From Candidatus Aminicenantota bacterium (GTDB lineage: Bacteria; Acidobacteriota; UBA6911; RPQK01; JAJDTT01), in contig JAPOYZ010000620.1 of the NCBI GenBank assembly GCA_026706325.1, positions 1-7,064 of the forward strand: a stretch of DNA of 7,064 bases, in the 5' to 3' direction. The translations under genes and the position numbers were made by a program. Of this stretch, positions 1-5,459 are shown in pieces; position 1 is the stretch's first letter, and every line of letters starts with the position of its first letter. The notes under the pieces are model-generated. The model was given only the letters and a program-made list of their open reading frames with translations, was not told the DNA's origin and did not search any database.

Positions 1-55
1 CAGTCCGCCGGGATGCAGGGACGGTCGAATGCCGTGACGACTTTTGCCACGGGCT
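1..55 (+). repeat. Direct repeat, copy 1, upstream of rplX
   Basis: This stretch matches 501-555 at 50 of 55 positions, offset exactly 500 bases and in the same orientation. Bases 1-8 and 14-55 are identical, and all five differences fall in 9-13. A hairpin can be drawn with GTCC (3-6) pairing with GGAC (19-22) and GC (7-8) with GC (15-16), which places the five variable bases in its loop. A second possible hairpin pairs ACGG (21-24) with CCGT (32-35) around a seven-base loop, and competes with CCGTG (32-36) pairing with CACGG (48-52). The copy ends 22 bases before the rplX start and may extend left beyond the window. No function is recognised. Confidence 0.9.
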
Positions 56-77
56 CCTGGAGAAAAGGGTTTTTCGG

Positions 78-398
78 ATGCTCCACGTAAAGGCGAATGA
101 CCAGGTGCTGGTGCTGGCCGGGAAAGACCGCGGCAAGACGGGCCGCGTCCTCCAGGTGCTGTCCGACAGGAAACGAGCCGTGATCGAGAGGATCAACATG
201 ATCCACCGGCACACCAGGCAGAATCCGCAACAGAACGTGCAAGGCGGAATCCTGGAGAAGGAAGCCCCCGTGGCTCTCTCGAATCTGCAGGTGATCTGCC
301 GGGAGTGCAACCGGGCGTCCCGGGTTGGATTTACGCGGCTCTCGGACGGAAAGAAGGTCCGGACCTGCAAGAAGTGCGGAGGCACCATCGATAAATAA
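78..398 (+). CDS. rplX: 50S ribosomal protein L24
   Basis: L24 is a primary binder of the 5' domain of 23S rRNA and helps start 50S assembly. The 106-residue product is normal length. A KOW motif occupies about residues 4-36 (NDQVLVLAGKDRGKTGRV region), followed by the conserved NPQQNVQGGILEKEAP segment near 49-64. The C-terminal part carries two CxxC pairs (Cys74/Cys77 and Cys97/Cys100), the zinc-ribbon form of L24 found in some phyla and absent from E. coli and B. subtilis as I recall them. The ATG at 78 is chosen because it puts the KOW domain at the usual distance from the N-terminus; AAGGG at 65-69 is a reasonable ribosome binding site. It is the first gene in the window. rplN is expected upstream but is not present in bases 1-77. 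Confidence 0.98.
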   Translation: MLHVKANDQVLVLAGKDRGKTGRVLQVLSDRKRAVIERINMIHRHTRQNPQQNVQGGILEKEAPVALSNLQVICRECNRASRVGFTRLSDGKKVRTCKKCGGTIDK

Positions 399-413
399 CA
401 GTCCGTGGTGAAA

Positions 414-432
414 GTCTCGCGAGCACCGAGAC
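414..432 (+). promoter_or_regulatory. Hairpin in the rplX-rplE spacer (1)
   Basis: GTCTCG (414-419) is the exact reverse complement of CGAGAC (427-432), giving a 6-bp stem with a 7-base loop, starting 16 bases after the rplX stop codon. There is no U-run after it, so it does not look like an intrinsic terminator. It may be a processing or 3'-end stabilising structure, or part of a larger fold with the neighbouring hairpin and repeat. The inverted repeat is seen; the role is a guess. Confidence 0.5.
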
Positions 433-466
433 CGTTCCTGCGCCCGCCGGACAAGGCGCTATGGGC

Positions 467-487
467 GCGCATACCCGGAGTATGTGC
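467..487 (+). promoter_or_regulatory. Hairpin in the rplX-rplE spacer (2)
   Basis: GCGCATAC (467-474) pairs with GTATGTGC (480-487), an 8-bp stem with one G-U pair around the loop CCGGA. An alternative register with a two-base bulge pairs GGGC (463-466) with GCCC (486-489) and lengthens the stem. The G-U pair, which would be a mismatch in DNA, fits an RNA element better than a DNA operator. It lies 13 bases before the second repeat copy. Confidence 0.5.
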
Positions 488-500
488 CCGAATCGCAACG

Positions 501-555
501 CAGTCCGCGCCTGTGCAGGGACGGTCGAATGCCGTGACGACTTTTGCCACGGGCT
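501..555 (+). repeat. Direct repeat, copy 2, upstream of rplE
   Basis: This is the second copy of the element at 1-55: identical at 501-508 and 514-555, and different at all five positions 509-513. It can form the same GTCC/GGAC and GC/GC stem (503-508 with 515-522), again with the differences in the loop. It ends 38 bases before the rplE GTG start. Sequence after 555 no longer matches sequence after 55, so this is not the junction of a simple tandem duplication. Both copies lie in non-coding spacers directly in front of a large-subunit protein gene. Confidence 0.9.
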
Positions 556-593
556 GATAGAGTCCCGGCGGGGCGGCAGCAAGGGTAGAAACA

Positions 594-1157
594 GTGGCTC
601 GGCTCAAGCAGAAGATCAAGGAAGAGGTGGTCCCGAAGCTGGTGGAGGAGTTCGGCTATGACAACGTCATGGCGATCCCCAGGCTGGTCAAGGTCGTGGT
701 CAATCTGGGCCTGGGACAGGCGATTCAGAATATTCGCCTGCTGGACTCGGCGTCGGCCGAGCTGACCGCCATCACCGGGCAGAAGGCGGTGGTGACCCGC
801 GCCAGGAAATCCATCGCCGGGTTCAAGCTGCGCCAGGGGATGCCCATTGGAGTGATGGTCACCTTGCGCGGCAACCGGATGCTCGAGTTCCTGGACCGGC
901 TCATCAACATCGGACTGCCCCGGGTCCGGGACTTTCGAGGTGTTCCACCCAACGCCTTCGACGGGCAGGGCAACTATACGCTCGGAATCCGGGAGCACCT
1001 GATCTTTCCGGAGATCGACCTGGGCCGGACCGAGACGACGCACGGAATGAACGTCACCATCGTGACGACGGCCAAGTCGGATGAGGAGGCCCGCGTCCTG
1101 ATGGCGGGACTCGGCGTGCCCTTCGGCCGGGAGGAGGACCGCCAACTGATTTTTTGA
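594..1157 (+). CDS. rplE: 50S ribosomal protein L5
   Basis: L5 binds 5S rRNA and the central protuberance of the 50S subunit and contacts P-site tRNA and S13. The 187-residue product is slightly longer than the usual ~180. Family hallmarks are VVVNLGLG near 34-41, ITGQKAVVTRARKSIAGFKLR at 60-80, LPRVRDFRGV at 108-117 and the FPEIDL segment near 138-143. The end (GLGVPFGREEDRQLIF) runs a few residues past the common GMPF terminus. The start is GTG at 594, giving MARLKQK as expected, with AAGGG at 581-585 eight bases upstream. In E. coli, the start region of this gene is where S8 binds spc mRNA to repress translation. A structured spacer precedes it here too, but no S8 site is identified. Confidence 0.98.
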   Translation: MARLKQKIKEEVVPKLVEEFGYDNVMAIPRLVKVVVNLGLGQAIQNIRLLDSASAELTAITGQKAVVTRARKSIAGFKLRQGMPIGVMVTLRGNRMLEFLDRLINIGLPRVRDFRGVPPNAFDGQGNYTLGIREHLIFPEIDLGRTETTHGMNVTIVTTAKSDEEARVLMAGLGVPFGREEDRQLIF

Positions 1158-1167
1158 ACAGCCGGGG

Positions 1168-1218
1168 GACTCTCGCAGGCGAAAGTCACGAACCTGGTTC
1201 GTTGCCGGCACGCCGGCA
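1168..1218 (+). promoter_or_regulatory. Three abutting hairpins in the rplE-rpsN spacer
   Basis: Three inverted repeats follow one another with no bases between them. At 1168-1187, GACTCTCG pairs with CGAAAGTC (one C-A mismatch) around the loop CAGG. At 1188-1202 the palindrome ACGAACCTGGTTCGT gives a 6-bp stem with a CTG triloop. At 1203-1218, TGCCGG pairs with CCGGCA around CACG. The last stem ends directly at the GGGGAGGT ribosome binding site of rpsN (1219-1226). No U-run follows, so these are not typical terminators. The pairings are seen; folding in vivo and any role are inferred. Confidence 0.55.
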
Positions 1219-1234
1219 GGGGAGGTGTAGGAGG

Positions 1235-1420
1235 ATGGCCCGAAAGGGTTTGATTGCGAAACAAAACAGACCAGCCAAGTTCTCCACGCGGCGCTACAAC
1301 CGGTGCCGGCGCTGCGGGCGGCCTCGCGGTTTTCTGCGCAAGTTCCAGCTCTGCCGGATCTGTTTCCGCCAGTTGGCCTTGTTGGGAGAGATTCCGGGAG
1401 TGATCAAGTCCAGTTGGTGA
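1235..1420 (+). CDS. rpsN: 30S ribosomal protein S14, zinc-binding type Z
   Basis: S14 sits in the 30S head and binds the 3' major domain of 16S rRNA. The product has 61 residues, the length of the short zinc-binding (type Z, C+) form rather than the ~100-residue form of E. coli. The four ligands are Cys24, Cys27, Cys40 and Cys43, in the pattern CRRC-x12-CRIC. The start MARKGLIAKQ and the end GVIKSSW are typical. The same frame stays open upstream to an ATG at 1154 overlapping the rplE end, but those 27 residues are unrelated to S14. The ATG at 1235 is chosen because GGGGAGGT lies eight bases upstream and the family N-terminus begins there. Confidence 0.98.
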   Translation: MARKGLIAKQNRPAKFSTRRYNRCRRCGRPRGFLRKFQLCRICFRQLALLGEIPGVIKSSW

Positions 1421-1456
1421 CGCCGTCGCAGCGGCGTCCGCCGACGATTGCGGACG
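1419..1456 (+). promoter_or_regulatory. Two overlapping, mutually exclusive hairpins between rpsN and rpsH
   Basis: GACGCCG (1419-1425) is the reverse complement of CGGCGTC (1432-1438), a 7-bp stem that starts inside the rpsN stop codon; an extra T-G pair leaves the tetraloop CGCA. CGTCCGC (1435-1441) is the reverse complement of GCGGACG (1450-1456), a second 7-bp stem with an 8-base loop. They share 1435-1438, so both cannot form fully at once. The second stem ends 19 bases before the rpsH ATG, over the weak ribosome-binding match GAAGG (1456-1460). A switch-like arrangement is possible but unproven. Confidence 0.5.
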
Positions 1457-1475
1457 AAGGCGAAAGAAGATTCTC

Positions 1476-1874
1476 ATGTCAGTCACGTATCCCATAGCCG
1501 ACCTTCTCACCCGAATCAGAAACGCCCTCGTGGCCCGGCACGATGCGGTCCGGATCCCCCATTCCAAGCTCAAGGCGGAAGTGGTGAAAATCCTCCATCA
1601 GGAAGGGTACATCTCCGGCTACACGACCGACGGAGAACCACCGTTCCAGAAGCTGACGGTCCGCCTCAAGTACGGTCCCGACAATGTGCCCGTGATTCAG
1701 GTCCTTCGCTGTGTCAGCACTCCCGGGCGCCGCAGATACGTGGGCAGGAACGAGATCCCCCTGGTTTTGGAGGGATTGGGCATCAACATCCTTTCCACCT
1801 CTCAGGGAATCCTGACCGGCAAGAAGGCCCGGGAGTCGGGTATCGGTGGAGAGGTGCTCTGCGAGGTGTATTGA
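1476..1874 (+). CDS. rpsH: 30S ribosomal protein S8
   Basis: S8 is a primary binder of the central domain of 16S rRNA (helix 21) and, in E. coli, the translational repressor of the spc operon. The 132-residue product is full length. The N-terminus has the typical DLLTRIRNA segment at 9-17 and PHSKLKAEVVKILHQEGYI at 28-46. The RNA-binding C-terminal end has the conserved STSQGILT (107-114) and GGEVLCEVY (124-132), close to the usual GGEVLCYVW. The ATG at 1476 begins the family N-terminus. The ribosome binding site is weak, only purine-rich GAAGG/GAAAGAAGA at 1456-1470, and is preceded by the two competing hairpins. If S8 autoregulation operates here, its mRNA target would be expected within this operon. 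Confidence 0.98.
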   Translation: MSVTYPIADLLTRIRNALVARHDAVRIPHSKLKAEVVKILHQEGYISGYTTDGEPPFQKLTVRLKYGPDNVPVIQVLRCVSTPGRRRYVGRNEIPLVLEGLGINILSTSQGILTGKKARESGIGGEVLCEVY

Positions 1875-1875
1875 G

Positions 1876-1909
1876 CCGGCCAGCCGGGCCGGTTGCGGCC
1901 GTGTCGCAA
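1876..1909 (+). promoter_or_regulatory. Two abutting hairpins between rpsH and rplF
   Basis: CCGGCC (1876-1881) pairs with GGCCGG (1887-1892) around AGCCG, and two more pairs (G-U and A-U) could extend it into the rpsH stop codon. Directly after it, TTGCGG (1893-1898) pairs with TCGCAA (1904-1909), including one G-U pair, around CCGTG. The second stem ends 18 bases before the rplF ATG. No U-run follows. The zero spacing between stems resembles the rplE-rpsN spacer. The role is unknown. Confidence 0.5.
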
Positions 1910-1927
1910 GATTGTGAGTAAGACGTC

Positions 1928-2488
1928 ATGTCGCGCGTAGGTAAAATGCCCATCCCCATTCCCAGCGGGGTGAAGGTTTCGGTTCTGGGTGGCCAGGTTC
2001 GAGTGCAGGGGCCGCTGGGGTCCATGTCGACCTCGGTTCCGCGAGGAATCACCGCCGCAGTGGAGAACGGCGAGCTCCGAGTCCGGAGGGGCGGCGAGGA
2101 CAAGACCTCCCGGGCGCTGCACGGATTGGCCCGGTCGCTGCTGGCGAATTCGGTGACGGGCGTCACCAAGGGCTTCCGCAAGGAGCTGGACATCATCGGA
2201 ATCGGTTTCCGTGCGGAACTGCGGGGGAGATCTCTGATCCTGTCGCTGGGGTTTTCCCATACCATCGATTTCCCCGTCCCGGACGGCATCACCATCCGGG
2301 TGGAGCGGACCAACCGCCAGATTCAGAACTACGTCGCGACGATTCACGTCGAAGGGGTGGACAAGTACCGTGTCGGCCAGGTTGCCGCCGACATCCGCGC
2401 CCTGAAGCGGCCGGATGCCTACAAGGGGAAGGGGATCCGGTACAGAAACGAGCAGATTCACCTGAAGGTGGGCAAGAAGGGAGCCTGA
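1928..2488 (+). CDS. rplF: 50S ribosomal protein L6
   Basis: L6 binds domain VI of 23S rRNA near the sarcin-ricin loop and the factor-binding site. The 186-residue product has the usual two tandem L6 domains, about 1-82 and 83-186. It starts with the typical MSRVGKMPIPIPSGV, has GLARSLLANSVTGVTKGF at 66-83, and carries the family signature in domain 2: GVDKYRVGQVAADIR (143-157), then YKGKGIRY (165-172). It ends in KVGKKGA as expected. The ATG at 1928 gives the standard N-terminus; the upstream ribosome-binding match (GAG/TAAG around 1916-1922) is weak. It is the last gene with a sizeable spacer in front of it, and rplR follows after only 5 bases. Confidence 0.98.
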   Translation: MSRVGKMPIPIPSGVKVSVLGGQVRVQGPLGSMSTSVPRGITAAVENGELRVRRGGEDKTSRALHGLARSLLANSVTGVTKGFRKELDIIGIGFRAELRGRSLILSLGFSHTIDFPVPDGITIRVERTNRQIQNYVATIHVEGVDKYRVGQVAADIRALKRPDAYKGKGIRYRNEQIHLKVGKKGA

Positions 2489-2493
2489 GGGGA

Positions 2494-2859
2494 ATGGCGA
2501 AGCAGGCGAGTCGGGCTTATCGAAGAACCCGGATCCACCGCCGGATCCGGAAGGCGCTGTCGGGAACGGCCGAGCGGCCCCGCCTTTGTGTCTTTCGCAG
2601 CCTGAAACACATGTATGCCCAGATTATCGACGACCAACACGGCCGGAGTCTGGTGAGTGCTTCGACCTTGAAGGTGAACGGCGAGAAATTGCCCAACGGA
2701 GGCAATATCGACGCCGCTCGCCGCGTCGGGACCAGCATCGCCCGACAGGCTCTCGCCTCCGGGATCAGCGAGGTGGTCTTCGACCGCGGCGGGTACAAGT
2801 ATTTCGGCCGGGTCAAGGCTCTGGCGGACGCCGCCCGGGAGGTGGGGCTCAAGTTCTAG
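2494..2859 (+). CDS. rplR: 50S ribosomal protein L18
   Basis: L18 binds 5S rRNA, together with L5, in the central protuberance. The 121-residue product is normal length. It has a basic, arginine-rich N-terminus (residues 8-20), the core RPRLCVFRSLKHMYAQIIDD at 28-47, and the hallmark DRGGYKYFGRVKALADAAREVGL at 97-119. The ATG at 2494 lies five bases after the rplF stop; GGGAG (2479-2483) inside the end of rplF is the likely ribosome binding site, so translation is probably coupled to rplF. rpsE follows after 13 bases. Confidence 0.98.
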   Translation: MAKQASRAYRRTRIHRRIRKALSGTAERPRLCVFRSLKHMYAQIIDDQHGRSLVSASTLKVNGEKLPNGGNIDAARRVGTSIARQALASGISEVVFDRGGYKYFGRVKALADAAREVGLKF

Positions 2860-2872
2860 ACACGGAGTGCTC

Positions 2873-3364
2873 ATGGCGCATCAGGACTACAACGACGAAC
2901 TGAAGGATCAGGTCATCTCCATCAACCGGGTCACCAAGGTGGTGAAGGGAGGAAAGAACCTCAGCTTCGGCGCACTGGTAGTCGTGGGCGACCAGAACGG
3001 CAAGGTCGGTTGGGGCATGGGCAAAGCGCGCGAGGTCCCGTCGGCCATCAGAAAGGGAATGGAGAAGGCCAAGAAATCCATGATCGGCGTTCCGCTGAAG
3101 GGATCCACGATCCACCATGGCGTCAAGGGACGTTTCGGCGCCGGACTGGTCATTCTCAAACCGGCTCCGGAAGGGACCGGAATCATTGCCGGCGGTCCGG
3201 TCCGGGCGGTGATGGAATCGGTCGGGATTCGAGACGTGGTGACGAAGAGCGTGGGAACCACCAATCCCCACAACGTGGTCAAGGCCACTTTCGATGGGTT
3301 GTCCCAGTTGCGCAGTCCGGAGGCGGTGGCCCTGAGCCGCGGCATTTCCGTGGAGGACCTCTAG
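2873..3364 (+). CDS. rpsE: 30S ribosomal protein S5
   Basis: S5 lies at the 30S mRNA entry site and contributes to decoding accuracy; its loop near residues 20-30 is where spectinomycin-resistance mutations occur in other bacteria. The 163-residue product has the N-terminal dsRNA-binding-like domain with TKVVKGGKNLSF (21-32), ALVVVGDQNGKVGWG (34-48) and the GKAREVPSAIRK helix (50-61). The C-terminal domain has GAGLVILKPAPEGTGIIAGG (89-108) and VVTKSVGTTNPHNVVKATFDGL (122-143). The ATG at 2873 is preferred over an in-frame GTG at 2867, because GGAG (2864-2867) overlaps that GTG and sits five bases before the ATG. rpmD begins on the base after its stop codon. Confidence 0.97.
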   Translation: MAHQDYNDELKDQVISINRVTKVVKGGKNLSFGALVVVGDQNGKVGWGMGKAREVPSAIRKGMEKAKKSMIGVPLKGSTIHHGVKGRFGAGLVILKPAPEGTGIIAGGPVRAVMESVGIRDVVTKSVGTTNPHNVVKATFDGLSQLRSPEAVALSRGISVEDL

Positions 3365-3586
3365 GTGGCTGAAGAGAGGGAGCCGCAGGGACGCCGGACG
3401 GGGACCATCCGGATACGCTACGTTCGCAGCGCCATCGGGCGATCGAAGCACCAGAAACTGGTGGTTCGGGGATTGGGCCTGAGGAAGTTGAATCAGGTGG
3501 TGGAGAGGCCCGATACGCGGGAGATCCGGGGAATGGTGGCCAAGATTCCCCACCTGGTGCAGATCGTCGAGGGGAACGAGCGATGA
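3365..3586 (+). CDS. rpmD: 50S ribosomal protein L30
   Basis: L30 is a small 50S protein, dispensable in some bacteria. The 73-residue product is longer than the usual ~60. The core runs from IRIRYVRSAIGRSKHQ (15-30) through LVVRGLGLRKLNQVVERPDT (32-51) to GMVAKIPHLVQIVE (56-69), all typical. The extra length is a polar, charged N-terminal segment of about 12 residues (MAEEREPQGRRT). The start is GTG at 3365, immediately after the rpsE stop, with GGAGG at 3352-3356 eight bases upstream inside rpsE. I see no ATG or GTG between there and the conserved core, which supports the longer form. It overlaps rplO by 4 bases (ATGA), so coupling is likely. Confidence 0.95.
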   Translation: MAEEREPQGRRTGTIRIRYVRSAIGRSKHQKLVVRGLGLRKLNQVVERPDTREIRGMVAKIPHLVQIVEGNER

Positions 3587-4032
3587 GTCATGCACTCCAC
3601 ACTTTGAAGCCGGCGCCGGGGACGCGTCACGTTCGCAAGCGGGTCGGCCGCGGACCGGGCTCCGGAACCGGAAAGACCGCCGGCCGCGGCGTCAAGGGTC
3701 AGAAGTCCCGCTCCGGATACTCGGCCCGGGCCGGTTTTGAAGGCGGCCAGATGCCCCTCTATCGAAGGATTCCCAAGCGCGGTTTCAAGAACCCCTTCCG
3801 CAAGCGGTTCGCGGTGGTCAACGTTCGGGACCTGAATCGTTTCGAGGACGGAACCGCCGTCGGTCCCGAGCAGCTCATGGAGCGGGGTATGATCAAAAAA
3901 TTGGGTGACGGCCTGCGCATCCTGGGCGAAGGGGAGCTGGAACGCAAGTTGACGGTTCGCGCGCACCACCTCAGCCAGTCGGCCCGGGAGAAGATCGAGC
4001 AGGCCGGAGGCAATGTCGAGGTTTTGAGCTGA
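3583..4032 (+). CDS. rplO: 50S ribosomal protein L15
   Basis: L15 is a late-assembly 50S protein with a long extension that reaches into 23S rRNA. The 149-residue product is normal. The N-terminal LHTLKPAPGTRH (5-16) leads into the glycine/arginine-rich extension VGRGPGSGTGKTAGRGVKGQ (21-40), followed by the signature FEGGQMPLYRRIPKRGF (52-68). The globular C-terminal domain ends at AGGNVEVLS. The ATG at 3583 overlaps the rpmD stop as ATGA, and the gene ends in TGATG, sharing one base with the secY start. These overlaps point to translational coupling across rpmD-rplO-secY. Confidence 0.98.
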   Translation: MSHALHTLKPAPGTRHVRKRVGRGPGSGTGKTAGRGVKGQKSRSGYSARAGFEGGQMPLYRRIPKRGFKNPFRKRFAVVNVRDLNRFEDGTAVGPEQLMERGMIKKLGDGLRILGEGELERKLTVRAHHLSQSAREKIEQAGGNVEVLS

Positions 4033-5438
4033 TGGCCGATTTCAGTCCGGTTCTGGGCAGTTTCCGGAACATCTTTCATATTCCCGATCTGCGGAGGCGG
4101 GTCCTCTTCATGCTGGGGCTCCTGGCCGCGTACCGGGTGGGGAGCTGGATCCCGACTCCGGGAGTGGACAGCGGCGCCCTGGAACTGGTCTTCAACCAGC
4201 AGGCCGGGACCGTCCTGGGCTTCCTGGACATGTTCTCGGGGGGCAACCTGAGCCGGTTCTCCATCTTTGCCCTGGGTATTACTCCCTACATCACCGCGTC
4301 CATCATCCTGCAGTTGCTGACGGTGGTCTGGCCCTTCCTGGAGCGGCTCTCCAAGGAAGGCCAGTTGGGCCGGAAGAAGATCAATCAATACACCCGGTAC
4401 CTGACCGTGGGCCTCTGCCTGTTCCAGAGTCTGGCCTCCGCCTCGGTGCTGGAGCGGATGGAGGCGGTCCCGCCGGTGGTTCCGCATCCGGGCTGGGGCT
4501 TCCGGCTCATGACCATGCTGACCCTCACCACCGGGACGACGCTGGTGATGTGGCTCGGCGAGCAGATTTCCGAGCGCGGCATCGGCAACGGGATCTCCCT
4601 GATCATCTTCGCCGGCATCGTGGTCGGCCTGCCGTCCGCCGCCCACTCCCTGTGGCAGGACTGGATGCTTGGAACCCGGTCCGTCTTCACCATCATCCTG
4701 CTCCTGGTGATGATGATCCTGGTGGTGATCGGGATCGTGATCGTGGAACGGGGGCAGCGGCGGATCCCCATCCAGTACGCCAAGCGGGTGGTGGGCCGGA
4801 GGATGTACGGCGGGCAAGCCACGCATCTGCCTCTCAAGGTGAACTCGGGCGGAGTCATCCCGGTGATCTTCGCCGCCTCCATTCTCGCCTTCCCGTCCAC
4901 CATGGGCCTGGTCTTCGAGGCCGAGTGGGTCCAGAGCCTTGCCACGCAGCTCCAACAAGGCTACCCCCTCTACAACCTCATCTACATCGCCGGGATCATG
5001 TTCTTCTGCTTCTTCTACGTGAGCATCATCTTCAACCCGGACGAGGTGGCCGACAACATCCGCAAGTACGGCGGTTATATTCCGGGGATTCGGCCCGGCC
5101 GGCGAACCGCGCAGTACATCGACCGGACCTTGAGCCGCCTCACGGCGGCCGGAGCCGTCTACCTGGTGGTGGTCTGCCTGCTCCCCGAATTCCTGATGAC
5201 CGGGTTCAAGGTCCAGCCGATTCCCTGGGTGGGTCCGGTTATGGACAACTTCCTGATCGACAACAATCTGGATTTCTTCACCAACGGGTTGGGGGTGACC
5301 TTCTATTTCGGAGGAACGTCTCTCCTCATCGTGGTGGGAGTGGGAATGGACACGGTCAAGCAGATCGAGTCGCAACTGATCATGAGGCACTACGAGGGCT
5401 TCCTCAAGAAGGGCCGGATTCGGGGAAGAAGAGGTTAG
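4032..5438 (+). CDS. secY: Protein translocase subunit SecY
   Basis: SecY is the membrane channel of the SecYEG translocon for secreted and inner-membrane proteins. The 468-residue product shows ten likely membrane segments: about 24-40, 75-97, 120-140, 157-175, 187-203, 217-238, 272-292, 313-335, 369-389 and 424-440. The plug region follows segment 1 (LGFLDMFSGGNLSRFSIFALGI, 62-83). The cytosolic loop between segments 6 and 7 has RRIPIQYAKR (243-252), and the next cytosolic loop has YGGYIPGIRPGRRTAQYI (346-363), whose Arg354 corresponds to the translocation-critical Arg of E. coli. FYFGGTSLLIVVGVGMD (424-440) is conserved. The periplasmic loop before segment 10 (about 390-423) appears longer than in E. 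coli. The basic tail GRIRGRRG resembles acidobacterial SecY as I recall it. The start overlaps the rplO stop by one base. Confidence 0.98.
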   Translation: MADFSPVLGSFRNIFHIPDLRRRVLFMLGLLAAYRVGSWIPTPGVDSGALELVFNQQAGTVLGFLDMFSGGNLSRFSIFALGITPYITASIILQLLTVVWPFLERLSKEGQLGRKKINQYTRYLTVGLCLFQSLASASVLERMEAVPPVVPHPGWGFRLMTMLTLTTGTTLVMWLGEQISERGIGNGISLIIFAGIVVGLPSAAHSLWQDWMLGTRSVFTIILLLVMMILVVIGIVIVERGQRRIPIQYAKRVVGRRMYGGQATHLPLKVNSGGVIPVIFAASILAFPSTMGLVFEAEWVQSLATQLQQGYPLYNLIYIAGIMFFCFFYVSIIFNPDEVADNIRKYGGYIPGIRPGRRTAQYIDRTLSRLTAAGAVYLVVVCLLPEFLMTGFKVQPIPWVGPVMDNFLIDNNLDFFTNGLGVTFYFGGTSLLIVVGVGMDTVKQIESQLIMRHYEGFLKKGRIRGRRG

Positions 5439-5459
5439 CGAACCGGAGATGCGATCCTG

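Noticed and set aside
414..487. Intrinsic terminator after rplX
   Set aside because: Neither stem is followed by a run of T, and transcription must continue into rplE for this operon to work.
516..540. tRNA T-arm-like motif (GGTCGAAT between short complementary arms) in both repeat copies
   Set aside because: No acceptor stem, D-arm or anticodon arm can be placed around it, so it is not a tRNA or a clear tRNA fragment.
1..555. CRISPR-like reading of the two direct repeats
   Set aside because: There are only two copies, separated by 445 bases that contain a complete rplX gene, with no regular spacers.
461..661. A 66-codon + strand frame starting in the rplX-rplE spacer and running into rplE
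   Set aside because: It overlaps the repeat and the start of rplE in another frame, and its sequence shows no domain. The ATG sits inside a hairpin region without a ribosome binding site.
459..1211. A 250-codon - strand frame opposite rplE
   Set aside because: It is fully antisense to rplE and its spacers, with no family motif or convincing ribosome binding site.
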